From NCBI GenBank assembly GCA_013044265.1, contig JABEUQ010000033.1, forward strand, positions 1-45,141: 45,141 bases of DNA, written 5' to 3'. Below the pieces are notes generated by a model. That model was not told where the DNA came from. It saw nothing but the letters and a program-made list of their open reading frames with translations, and did not search any database. Made by a program: the position numbers and the translations under genes. Within the stretch, counting starts at the first letter, position 1. The number at the start of each line of letters is the position of its first letter. Of the stretch, positions 1-7,718 are shown piece after piece. Origin of the DNA: Acidimicrobiaceae bacterium. GTDB lineage: Bacteria > Actinomycetota > Acidimicrobiia > Acidimicrobiales > RAAP-2.

Positions 1-53
1 GTGGCGAACGCCAGGAACATGATGATGGAAAGAATGCTGGCAACTGCTCTCAT
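1..53 (-). CDS. 5' end of a secreted or membrane protein gene (partial)
   Basis: Only the first 17 codons lie in the window; the gene runs off the left edge. The minus strand reads ATG then MRAVASILSIIMFLAFA, a short basic start followed by a hydrophobic stretch, as in a signal peptide or first membrane helix. A good ribosome binding site (AAGGAG, 5 nt before the ATG) supports the start. It diverges from purK. The mature protein is not visible, so no function can be given. Confidence 0.6.
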   Translation of the reverse strand, partial: MRAVASILSIIMFLAFA

Positions 54-137
54 GGCTACTCCTTGTTGACCCGACAACTGTACTGGAGGTCGCCACACTC
101 GCGACGACGTCGTGAGATATGAGAAAAGTTTTCATTG

Positions 138-150
138 GTAGCCTGGCTAC
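138..150. repeat. Perfect 13-bp palindrome abutting the purK start
   Basis: GTAGCC-T-GGCTAC is a perfect inverted repeat with a single central base, ending directly before the GTG start of purK. It could be an operator half-site pair or chance. The 1-nt centre makes a hairpin impossible without opening the inner pairs. No further copy was noticed. Confidence 0.3.
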
Positions 151-1305
151 GTGCCGGGAACCACATCACCCGTTTCTCGCGTGGGCGTCGTAGGGGGTGG
201 GCAACTAGCGCGCATGATGGGCGAGGAATCTCACCACCTCAATATCGAATTGGTGGTGCTTGCGACGTCCAATGAGGACTGCGCGATTTCAGTAGCGGAT
301 CACGTCATGCTCGGCGCTGCGAACGATGAGAGCGCTCTGTGGGCATTGAGCCAAGAAACTGATGTGCTCACCTTCGACCACGAGCTCGTTGACCTCGACG
401 TGCTCGCACGCCTCGAGACGCAGGGCGTGACCCTGAGGCCGAGTTCCTCCTCCTTGCGGTACTCCGTTGACAAGTCCTACCAGCGCGAGCGCTTTGCTGC
501 GGCGGGATTCCCCCTCCCTGGCTTCGCGGTGCTTCGTGACGCGAATGATCTTGCGGTTCTCGAGGGCTGGACTAGCCGCTTCGGGTCGGGACCAGTCCTC
601 AAAGCCGCACGCGGTGGTTACGACGGACGCGGAGTGCTCTTTCCAAAGGATGATGACGAGGCGAGAAACCTGGCACGCGAACTGCTCGCCTCCGGCACAG
701 TCGTGGTAGAGGAGCGAATGCTGCTGCAGAGCGAAGTGTCCCAACTGGTGGTGCGCTCGGTGCGAGGCGAAATGGAGTTATATCCTCTGGTGACGACGGT
801 CCAATCTGACGGTATGTGCGCCGAAGTACGCTTCCCCTGCGAGCTACCCCCTAGCCTGCACGCCTTCGCCGATGAACTCAGCCGTGACATTGCCGAAGCC
901 ATCGGTCTCGTCGGCGTAATGGCCGTTGAATATTTCGTAACCACAGGGGGTCTTTTGATCAATGAACTAGCCCTGCGCCCACACAATTCAGGACACTGGA
1001 CGATTGAGGGTTGTGCCACGAGTCAATTCGCCAATCATCTGCGCGCCGTGACGGGTCAAGATCTCGGTGCATGCACCCCTCTCTACCCAGCTGCAGTTAT
1101 GGTGAACGTGGTCGGAGCACAATCCCCCGGCTCCCTCGACGCGGCGCGGCGAGTTCCCGGGGTGCGTGTGCACGACTACGGGAAGGCTTGGCGTCCCGGT
1201 CGAAAACTTGGTCACGTGACTGCGTTCGGCGATCATGTCGATGAGCTTCACGTGACAGCATGGCAAAGTGCCCGTGCCTACGGGACGAATACACAGGAGG
1301 CATGA
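151..1305 (+). CDS. purK: N5-carboxyaminoimidazole ribonucleotide synthase PurK
   Basis: PurK uses ATP and bicarbonate to carboxylate 5-aminoimidazole ribonucleotide to N5-CAIR, the step before PurE in de novo purine synthesis; it is cytoplasmic. The 384-residue product has the family length. Its N-terminus carries the glycine-rich [13 protein letters not shown] motif, the middle has the ATP-grasp signature [12 protein letters not shown], and the C-terminal half has [14 protein letters not shown], typical of PurK. The GTG at 151 is the first start in frame; a second GTG at 181 (just before GVVGGG) would leave almost no N-terminal tail and is less likely. No clear Shine-Dalgarno is seen. The stop overlaps the purE start, so the two genes form an operon. 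Confidence 0.93.
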   Translation: MPGTTSPVSRVGVVGGGQLARMMGEESHHLNIELVVLATSNEDCAISVADHVMLGAANDESALWALSQETDVLTFDHELVDLDVLARLETQGVTLRPSSSSLRYSVDKSYQRERFAAAGFPLPGFAVLRDANDLAVLEGWTSRFGSGPVLKAARGGYDGRGVLFPKDDDEARNLARELLASGTVVVEERMLLQSEVSQLVVRSVRGEMELYPLVTTVQSDGMCAEVRFPCELPPSLHAFADELSRDIAEAIGLVGVMAVEYFVTTGGLLINELALRPHNSGHWTIEGCATSQFANHLRAVTGQDLGACTPLYPAAVMVNVVGAQSPGSLDAARRVPGVRVHDYGKAWRPGRKLGHVTAFGDHVDELHVTAWQSARAYGTNTQEA

Positions 1306-1793
1306 TGGATCCAGTAGTGGGCATCGTGATGGGCAGTGCCAGCGACCTCGAAGTCATGGAGGGCGCCCGCGCCATCCTGGAACGCTTCGATATTCCTCAC
1401 GAGGTACACGTCGTCTCCGCGCACCGTACTCCCGAAGCCATGATTGCCTACGGGACCCAAGCCCAGGGGCGCGGCCTGCGGGTCATCATCGCCGGCGCGG
1501 GCGGGGCTGCGCACCTACCTGGGATGCTGGCCGCAGTCACCACCCTGCCAGTCATTGGTGTACCGGTAGCACTCGCCCGCCTGGACGGACTTGATTCCCT
1601 CCTCTCCATTGTCCAGATGCCTCGCGGCGTACCGGTGGCGACGGTGGCCATCAACGGCGCGACCAATGCCGGTCTGCTCGCCGCACGCATCTTGGGGGTC
1701 GCCGATACCCGGATTAGTGAACGACTCGTGGCCTATCGCGAGGAAATTGCCCGCGATGCCGCCGAGCAGGACCGGTCTCTCTCCAAGAAATAG
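1305..1793 (+). CDS. purE: N5-carboxyaminoimidazole ribonucleotide mutase PurE
   Basis: PurE moves the carboxyl group of N5-CAIR to C4, giving CAIR. The product (about 162 residues) shows the class I PurE signatures [18 protein letters not shown] (with the catalytic His) and [15 protein letters not shown]. The ORF track starts at 1260, but AGGAGG at 1295-1300 lies just upstream of tandem ATG codons at 1302 and 1305. The second has workable 4-nt spacing; the first would give the classical ATGA overlap with purK. Either start yields an N-terminus (M)[11 protein letters not shown] that matches the family. It is co-transcribed with purK. Confidence 0.94.
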   Translation: MDPVVGIVMGSASDLEVMEGARAILERFDIPHEVHVVSAHRTPEAMIAYGTQAQGRGLRVIIAGAGGAAHLPGMLAAVTTLPVIGVPVALARLDGLDSLLSIVQMPRGVPVATVAINGATNAGLLAARILGVADTRISERLVAYREEIARDAAEQDRSLSKK

Positions 1794-1879
1794 TGCGCTT
1801 TCTTATAAACCGGCGAACCTTCGAGAGTGCAAGCCACCTGTGAATGCCAATAGTCTGAGAGAACACCAAGGAGGCCCTC

Positions 1880-2626
1880 GTGGGTATTGCCAAGCGTATT
1901 TCTTCCATCTTCCAGGCCAAGTCCAACGCCGCTCTCGACAAGATCGAAGACCCGCGCCAGACTTTGGACCTTTCCTATGAGCAGCAGCTCGAGAACCTCA
2001 CCAAGGTCAAGCGGGCCGTGGCCGACGTCGCCACCGCGCGCAAGCGCGTTGAGATTCAGGCCGAGCAGCTCAAGAGCCAGGGTGACAAATTGGCCGACCA
2101 GGCCAAGCAGGCGCTCGCTCAGAACAACGAACCCTTGGCGCGCGAGGCCCTGACACGTCGTGAAGCCATCGCCACGCAGTTAAAGGATCTCGACACCCAG
2201 CACGCCACCATTGTCGAGCAGGAAGACAAGCTCACCGCCACTGCCCAGAAGCTCCAAACCGAGGTCGAGGCCTTTCGCACCAAGAAGGAGACCATCAAGG
2301 CGACCTACACCGCAGCTGAGGCATCGGCTCACGTCTCAGAAGCCGTCAGTGGTATCTCAACGTCCATGAACGATGCGGGTGCCGCAATGCAGCGCGCACA
2401 GGACAAAGTCGCTCAAATGCAGGCCCGCAGTGGGGCACTCGACGAGCTGCTGGCGTCGGGGGCCCTGACCGACCTCACGGCAAGTCCCGGCGATGACATC
2501 CAAGCGCAACTCGACAAAGCGGGCGGGGGCTCGAGTGTCGACGTCCAACTCGCCGCTCTGAAGGCCCAACTGTCAGCGAGTGACGCCCAGGCGAGTCTGC
2601 CGACCAGTACTGGTGAGGAGGCCTGA
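1880..2626 (+). CDS. pspA: PspA/IM30 family membrane-stress protein
   Basis: PspA/IM30 proteins are peripheral inner-membrane proteins of the ESCRT-III superfamily that protect membrane integrity under stress. The 248-residue product begins GIAKRISSIFQAKSNAALDKIEDP, matching the amphipathic first helix and the 'L-D+hEDP' hallmark of the family. It then continues as a long Gln/Lys/Glu/Ala-rich coiled coil (about residues 25-190) with no membrane segment. The GTG start is chosen because AAGGAGG lies 4 nt upstream. htpX and pspAB follow directly, so the three probably form one membrane quality-control operon. The Ala/Ser/Gly-rich tail after residue 190 is low complexity. Confidence 0.92.
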   Translation: MGIAKRISSIFQAKSNAALDKIEDPRQTLDLSYEQQLENLTKVKRAVADVATARKRVEIQAEQLKSQGDKLADQAKQALAQNNEPLAREALTRREAIATQLKDLDTQHATIVEQEDKLTATAQKLQTEVEAFRTKKETIKATYTAAEASAHVSEAVSGISTSMNDAGAAMQRAQDKVAQMQARSGALDELLASGALTDLTASPGDDIQAQLDKAGGGSSVDVQLAALKAQLSASDAQASLPTSTGEEA

Positions 2627-2627
2627 A

Positions 2628-3542
2628 ATGGCCAAATCCAAGATTGAGACCGACCATGGTCTCAACGTTCGCATGTTCATCACCGGATTGGCGCTGGTAG
2701 TCCTCTATCTCATCATCACTACCCTGTTGATCTACATTGGCCTGGGCTACGGCTTCGTGATCGTCATCGTGGCGGGTTTGATCTTCTCGCAGTACTACTT
2801 CTCCGACAAGATAGCGATGTTCTCGATGCACGCGCACGAGGTGACACCGGCGCAGGAACCGAAGCTGCACGAGATCGTGGACCGTCTCTGCCTGCTCGCC
2901 AATATGCCCAAGCCGCGAGTCGGTGTCGCGGATATGGACATCCCAAATGCTTTCGCCACTGGTCGCAGCCCGAGTCACGCGGTGATCTGCGCTACGCGCG
3001 GCATCATGAACCGACTGAGCGACGAAGAGCTCGAAGCAGTGCTCGCACACGAACTCAGTCACGTGGCACACCGCGATGTGGCAATAATGACGATTGCTTC
3101 GGGCGTAGGGATGCTGGCCGGACTCGTCTCTCGCATGGCGATGTGGGGAGCGATGTTGGGCGGCGGCGGAGGCGGGCGTGGCGGCAACAACAACGACAAC
3201 GCCGCACTGGTGGAGATGGTGACCTGGTTGGTGTCGATCGTGATCTATGTCGTGGCCTACATGTTGACGATGGCTCTTTCTCGCTACCGCGAACTTTCGG
3301 CCGACCGTTCTGGAGCGATCCTCATCGGCAAACCCAGCGTGCTCGCGAGCGCCCTGGTGCACATCACTGGCGACATGGGACGCATCCCGCGAACCGACCT
3401 GCGTAAGGCCGAGACAATGAATGCCTTCTTCTTCGTTCCCGCACTCGCCGGTGGCACTGCAGCCTCGTTGTTCTCCACTCACCCCTCGCTCGAGACGCGC
3501 CTGGCGGCGTTGAACAAGCTTGAGAAGGAACTCAACGGCTAG
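2628..3542 (+). CDS. htpX: HtpX-like zinc metalloprotease (M48B)
   Basis: HtpX is a membrane-embedded zinc endopeptidase that degrades misfolded membrane proteins. The 304-residue product has two hydrophobic helices near residues 13-55, the zinc/catalytic motif HELSH (in AVLAHELSHVAHRD), two further hydrophobic segments on either side of a Gly/Asn-rich loop (GGGGGGRGGNNN), and the third ligand Glu in RELSADRSGA. The ORF track begins at 2580; the ATG at 2628 is preferred because GAGGAG precedes it and it overlaps pspA only by adjacency. The neighbours pspA and pspAB support a joint envelope-stress role. Confidence 0.93.
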   Translation: MAKSKIETDHGLNVRMFITGLALVVLYLIITTLLIYIGLGYGFVIVIVAGLIFSQYYFSDKIAMFSMHAHEVTPAQEPKLHEIVDRLCLLANMPKPRVGVADMDIPNAFATGRSPSHAVICATRGIMNRLSDEELEAVLAHELSHVAHRDVAIMTIASGVGMLAGLVSRMAMWGAMLGGGGGGRGGNNNDNAALVEMVTWLVSIVIYVVAYMLTMALSRYRELSADRSGAILIGKPSVLASALVHITGDMGRIPRTDLRKAETMNAFFFVPALAGGTAASLFSTHPSLETRLAALNKLEKELNG

Positions 3543-4117
3543 TGGGTCTACGCGACGCGCTCTTCGGGCGAACCAAGCAAGTAGCTCCGCAACTCGATAA
3601 CATCTTCGCTTTGCCGACCGCAGCGTTGACCCTGCAAAGCGAGCTCGACCTCGTCAGCTCAGGACAAGCGGGGCTCTGCTTCAAGGCCGGCAGTGGTGAA
3701 TCGTCGTTGTTGACCGATGCTGACATCATGGAGTTGCTCAACTTTGAATCCGAGAAGAACTCAGTGTCTCTCAGTACTGACGATTTGGGTTTCAAGTGGC
3801 TGGTGATCAACGACCCCACCGTCGACGGTCTGGTCACCAAGATCCACGCGGCCAACACCTCGATGGTCGAACATGAACTCGGACCGCGACTCCTGTGCGC
3901 AGTGTTCGGTTTCGTGCCCCAGACCCTTCCCGGCGAGGGTGCCGTGCGACTGGTCTACCTACTCAAACAAGGTACCTTCTATCCCTTCGCTCCCACCGGA
4001 GCTAATCAGCGTGACAACGAACTCGAACTGCGCGTGAAGTCATTCTTAGGAACCGATCTAGTGATGGAACAAGATCTGTCGCGTTGGATGGCTCTGTGGA
4101 ACTTGCCGGTCTCCTAA
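3542..4117 (+). CDS. pspAB: PspA-associated protein PspAB-like
   Basis: The 191-residue soluble protein begins MGLRDALFGRTKQVAP and resembles the actinobacterial PspAB family encoded beside pspA and htpX. Recognition rests on the N-terminal sequence, length and context. No catalytic motif is evident and its biochemical function is not known. The GTG start shares one base with the htpX stop (TAGTG), indicating translational coupling; AAGGA lies about 12 nt upstream. There is no signal peptide or membrane helix, so it should act in the cytoplasm or at the membrane face with PspA. Its end converges on the GT-C gene with almost no spacer. Confidence 0.75.
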   Translation: MGLRDALFGRTKQVAPQLDNIFALPTAALTLQSELDLVSSGQAGLCFKAGSGESSLLTDADIMELLNFESEKNSVSLSTDDLGFKWLVINDPTVDGLVTKIHAANTSMVEHELGPRLLCAVFGFVPQTLPGEGAVRLVYLLKQGTFYPFAPTGANQRDNELELRVKSFLGTDLVMEQDLSRWMALWNLPVS

Positions 4118-4118
4118 T

Positions 4119-6014
4119 TCAGCCCTGAGCAGAGGCCACCGAGTGCGCCAAGGATTGCGCGTGGAACCATACGTTCACCCCCCCTTCATTGCGTGCCGGC
4201 CCCATTGCGGCGACGAAGAGGGGCCGCACCTTGTCCGCGTTCGCCGCGTTCGGGTCCAGAACGACCGTACTCACATTGTTGATGTAGAGGAACTCACGCA
4301 TTCGTACTACGAGAACTTGATTGAAGTCGGGAAGTCGCGTTCTAGCACCGGCGTAGTGCCAAAGAAATTGCTTGACCGCCACCGGGCGCAAGTCGGCCGG
4401 CGGGCCATTGACGATACCGTGCTGCCCGGGGATTATGGCATCACCGCCAATCATCTTCCAACGTAGGCCGCTGAGGATCTGCCAGTACATCGAGGTATTT
4501 GAAGGTGAAGAGCTCAGGGGGAAAGCGAGTACGACGCTGCCCCCGGGTATCTGACGCACGTCACTGGAGGTGAAGAATGCGGGCACCTTCGGTAGGGGTG
4601 AGGTGGGGATGCGAAGTCGCGGGACGTACAGCGCCACCGAAAGCACGGCGAGCATACTCAGCGCAACATTGACTACGCGCCGGACGTCGCGACCGGGCGC
4701 TCGTGGTTGTGACGCGGCCCAGGCGATCCATCGCGCCACGCCTAGGGCCACGAGCACCGCCACCCAGAAGGACGCGAACAACGCCAACCGATTCGGCAGG
4801 TCGGACTTCAGCAGAGGAAGTTGCGCCAGCACCGCCCAGGGCATTGGCAGGTTGATGGTGTGATTGGCTACCGTCAACCATCGACCCAATGAGAGTACTT
4901 CGCTGACCACGAGCAACAGGGCAACGTAGAGCACCCAACGTTGGCGTCGCAACTTCCAAACGATTAATGCCAGGGCCGCCACGAGCGGCACCCCAAGATA
5001 GCCACCATTCTCGGCGTAGAAGCCACCCACGAACTGATTACCCACGTGCGTCAAGAACGATGGAGCCAGGAGTTGGAGTCGCGTGGGAACGAGCGTTCCT
5101 AGAACGTCGAGTTTGAATGGGCTCTGCGATGTGCCGTGCGTGGCCGTGTAGACCGCCTGGGGTCCAAAGACCTCGAAGTACACGGGATACGCGAGTACCA
5201 GCATCGAGACGCCCGCCGCGTAGCGTGCGGCGCGACCGACGTAACGTATTCTCTTTGCGTCGAGATAATGGCGTTGGGACACGCCAAGAATCACCAGGCC
5301 AATGAACCCTATGATCAACACGTCGGCGGCCAGTTCTTGCGACACGAGGAATTGCATGATCACCAGGGCTGCCAAGATCAGCCCCCATTTGCGCGCACTG
5401 GCACCCTGTGTCACACAGATTCGAAATAGCGCGTAAAAGATGAGAGGTGGCAGTGGCACGAACAGTAAGAACAGGTGACTGTACCCCTGACCGATCATGT
5501 AGGGAGAGAATCCGTAGATCGCACCACCCCAGAAGGCGCCTATGTTCGAACCACTCAGACGACGAACCACGTAGAAGCAGGCCAAGGCCGAGATCGGAAA
5601 TGACAGCCACATCAAGAGGTTGTAACTCGAGACGGGCCCCAGTAACCAAGTCCAGGGAGCGACCAGTATCGCGAGACCCGGCATAAAAGTGTTCGACGCC
5701 AGGTCCACGCCCGTGGGATAAGCCAGCCAATTGGTGAACATCGGATTGTGGCCGTTCACGATAGCCCACGGGGTCCACTTGAGAAACCACACTTCTTGCA
5801 TGACGTCACCGCAGGGACATCCCACTACCGAGTGGGTCGCACCGGGTACTTGGGGCCAATAGATGCTCAGTGAAATGAGTGCGAACACACCCAGGGCGAA
5901 CCACGCAGAACGCGTGAGGGGCATCGCTTCAATTTTGGCAATCAGTTCGCGAACGCGCATTCGCGCTGGCGCGCTGGCACGCTGGTGAATTCGATCGTCC
6001 GCCTGCTCAATCAT
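4119..6014 (-). CDS. Polytopic membrane protein, probable GT-C-type glycosyltransferase
   Basis: This 631-residue protein has a short cytosolic N-terminus and then about ten or more hydrophobic helices (first at roughly residues 36-54), ending in a soluble domain from about residue 470. The first external loop has GDVMQEVWFLKW followed by NPMFTNWLAYPTGVDL, the acidic-residue-then-Trp layout often seen in GT-C fold lipid-linked sugar transferases. It may move sugars from polyprenyl-phosphate donors outside the membrane. The gene diverges from the methyltransferase/GT4 pair, which supports a glycan role. The donor and acceptor cannot be inferred, and a non-enzymatic membrane protein is possible. 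Confidence 0.6.
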   Translation of the reverse strand: MIEQADDRIHQRASAPARMRVRELIAKIEAMPLTRSAWFALGVFALISLSIYWPQVPGATHSVVGCPCGDVMQEVWFLKWTPWAIVNGHNPMFTNWLAYPTGVDLASNTFMPGLAILVAPWTWLLGPVSSYNLLMWLSFPISALACFYVVRRLSGSNIGAFWGGAIYGFSPYMIGQGYSHLFLLFVPLPPLIFYALFRICVTQGASARKWGLILAALVIMQFLVSQELAADVLIIGFIGLVILGVSQRHYLDAKRIRYVGRAARYAAGVSMLVLAYPVYFEVFGPQAVYTATHGTSQSPFKLDVLGTLVPTRLQLLAPSFLTHVGNQFVGGFYAENGGYLGVPLVAALALIVWKLRRQRWVLYVALLLVVSEVLSLGRWLTVANHTINLPMPWAVLAQLPLLKSDLPNRLALFASFWVAVLVALGVARWIAWAASQPRAPGRDVRRVVNVALSMLAVLSVALYVPRLRIPTSPLPKVPAFFTSSDVRQIPGGSVVLAFPLSSSPSNTSMYWQILSGLRWKMIGGDAIIPGQHGIVNGPPADLRPVAVKQFLWHYAGARTRLPDFNQVLVVRMREFLYINNVSTVVLDPNAANADKVRPLFVAAMGPARNEGGVNVWFHAQSLAHSVASAQG

Positions 6015-6126
6015 TAACTACAGCCCCCGTGGCCATCCGCGTACTCGGGGTCTCGGACCACGCGCTGACCCCGGGCAACTGTAGCAACGGCCGAGACCGC
6101 GGGAATCGATTCACTCGCGCATCGAC

Positions 6127-6166
6127 AATCCTTGGTCCACTTGGGTGACCGAAAGGACCGAGGATT
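6127..6166. repeat. Inverted repeat with 12-bp arms in the divergent glycan promoter region
   Basis: The 337-bp gap between the GT-C gene (-) and the methyltransferase gene (+) holds no supportable gene; the small ORFs there look random. It contains AATCCTTGGTCC and GGACCGAGGATT, arms of 12 bp with one mismatch around a 16-nt loop. There is no T-run on either side, so this is not an intrinsic terminator. It may be an operator or a leader hairpin. No convincing -10/-35 pair was found. Confidence 0.4.
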
Positions 6167-6351
6167 GAAAATCCACCGTGTAACCTGAGAATGCGCAGTT
6201 GATAGTGCGGCACGCAAAAACGCATCGGACAACGTCCCTATGGTTCTCCGCGACGCCGAACAACCAACCGCGCCGCCGCGGCCGCGGTGATTACCAGCAG
6301 CACCCTGCCAGCACAGCAATCAACTGGTGGGAACCACAATGGAGGCGCCTC

Positions 6352-7716
6352 ATGTCCGTAGACGAGTCAATCTCGGGAGTCAATTCTTCCTTCGGATTAC
6401 CTATTACGGGCCACGGTCCCTCCTCGCTCATCAAGCGCATCACCGCCAAGTTCATCTGGCCATTCCTTCGCCACCAGGTCGACCTCAACCACGTACTCGT
6501 CGCTGAGATCCGCGAACTCCAGGCCCGCCAGGCGGTGCTGAGCGCCGTGGTCGAGCACCAACTCTCCCCCACTGGCCAGACCACCGTCACACTGGGACAC
6601 TTGGGCAGCCAACTGGAATTCATCGAAGACGGACTGCACAACGTGGAAAACGCCCTCCACATTCTTGAGGGCCAATACACCTCGGTCGTGATGCAGCGAG
6701 AGAGCCACCTCGCCGACGTCCAGACCCACCTCACCACGCGCACCCAGCAACTCGAGAATCAGATCGACCTCAGCCACCGCCAACTGTTGGCACGTTTCTA
6801 CGACGGATTCGGCGCCCTGCAACGCGACGTCACCGACATCGTGAGCCAGTTCGCGGACTTGGCGACCCTCGTGGGGGAATACGAAGCGCGCACCCACGTC
6901 GAGTTGGACGTCGAGCGTCGCCAGATCGCCGGTGCGTTGGCGCGTATGGCTGAGGTCGACCACTTCTTGACCGAGGTCAAGCGATCGTACCCAGAACTGG
7001 CCAAACCCGAACAGCTCGTCAAACTCTCCACAGGGTTCGACGCGGTGTCGCGCGCGCACGCGTTGCGCTTTCGCGGCTCCTTCGACGAGGTCAAGGAGCG
7101 CGTGAGCATCTACCTACCCGAACTCAAGTCCATCGCCGCCCTGGGTCCGGTGCTCGACGTCGGATGCGGCGGCGGCGAACTGTTGACCGTGCTCAAGGAG
7201 AACGATCTCGACGCCTACGGCATCGAGATCCTCGGCTCGGCCGTCGATGAGTGCGTGGCCGCCGGACTCGATGCGCGCGTCGACGACGCCCTGCACCACC
7301 TGGCCGCCGTGCCTAAGGCCTCGCTCGGCGCGGTCACGGCGATCCACGTCGTCGAACACTTGGGCATGGACACGCTCATCGAGATGATCGACCTCGCCCT
7401 ACAGGCGCTCAAGCCCGGCGGGATGATCATCTTCGAGACACCCAATCCGGGCAATGTCATGGTGGGGGCCGACAGCTTCTATATCGACCCCACCCACGAC
7501 CACCCCATCCCTAGCGCTCTGCTCGAATTCCTGGTGTCGATCCGGGGCTTCACCGACGCGCACGTCGTGCCACTCAAGCGTGCACCCAACCTCTTCACCA
7601 ACGTCATGCCGACCGAGGGAGTCTGGGCTAACGACGTGTCGCGCGTCGCCCAACACGTGGCGAACGTGTTCCTGGGTGCCGAAGACTACGCCGTGGTCGC
7701 GCGACGAGCGGTCTGA
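6352..7716 (+). CDS. Coiled-coil plus class I SAM methyltransferase (glycan-type)
   Basis: The 454-residue product has an N-terminal half (about residues 45-225) rich in Gln, Leu, Glu and His heptads, probably a coiled coil. A C-terminal Methyltransf_23-type domain follows, with motif I VLDVGCGGGELL, the acidic end of strand 2 (YGIEIL), HVVEHLGMDTL and ETPNPGN. The coiled-coil/methyltransferase layout recalls O-antigen chain-terminating or chain-modifying enzymes such as WbdD, in which the coil measures chain length. That link is inference. The track start at 6199 is rejected: GGAGG lies 6 nt before the ATG at 6352. The GT4 gene follows after 2 nt, so they are one operon. Confidence 0.8.
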   Translation: MSVDESISGVNSSFGLPITGHGPSSLIKRITAKFIWPFLRHQVDLNHVLVAEIRELQARQAVLSAVVEHQLSPTGQTTVTLGHLGSQLEFIEDGLHNVENALHILEGQYTSVVMQRESHLADVQTHLTTRTQQLENQIDLSHRQLLARFYDGFGALQRDVTDIVSQFADLATLVGEYEARTHVELDVERRQIAGALARMAEVDHFLTEVKRSYPELAKPEQLVKLSTGFDAVSRAHALRFRGSFDEVKERVSIYLPELKSIAALGPVLDVGCGGGELLTVLKENDLDAYGIEILGSAVDECVAAGLDARVDDALHHLAAVPKASLGAVTAIHVVEHLGMDTLIEMIDLALQALKPGGMIIFETPNPGNVMVGADSFYIDPTHDHPIPSALLEFLVSIRGFTDAHVVPLKRAPNLFTNVMPTEGVWANDVSRVAQHVANVFLGAEDYAVVARRAV

Positions 7717-7718
7717 CG

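Noticed and set aside
2475-3482. 335-residue minus-strand ORF opposite htpX
   Set aside because: Antisense shadow; His/Asp/Val-rich composition with no motif, while the plus strand encodes a clear HtpX.
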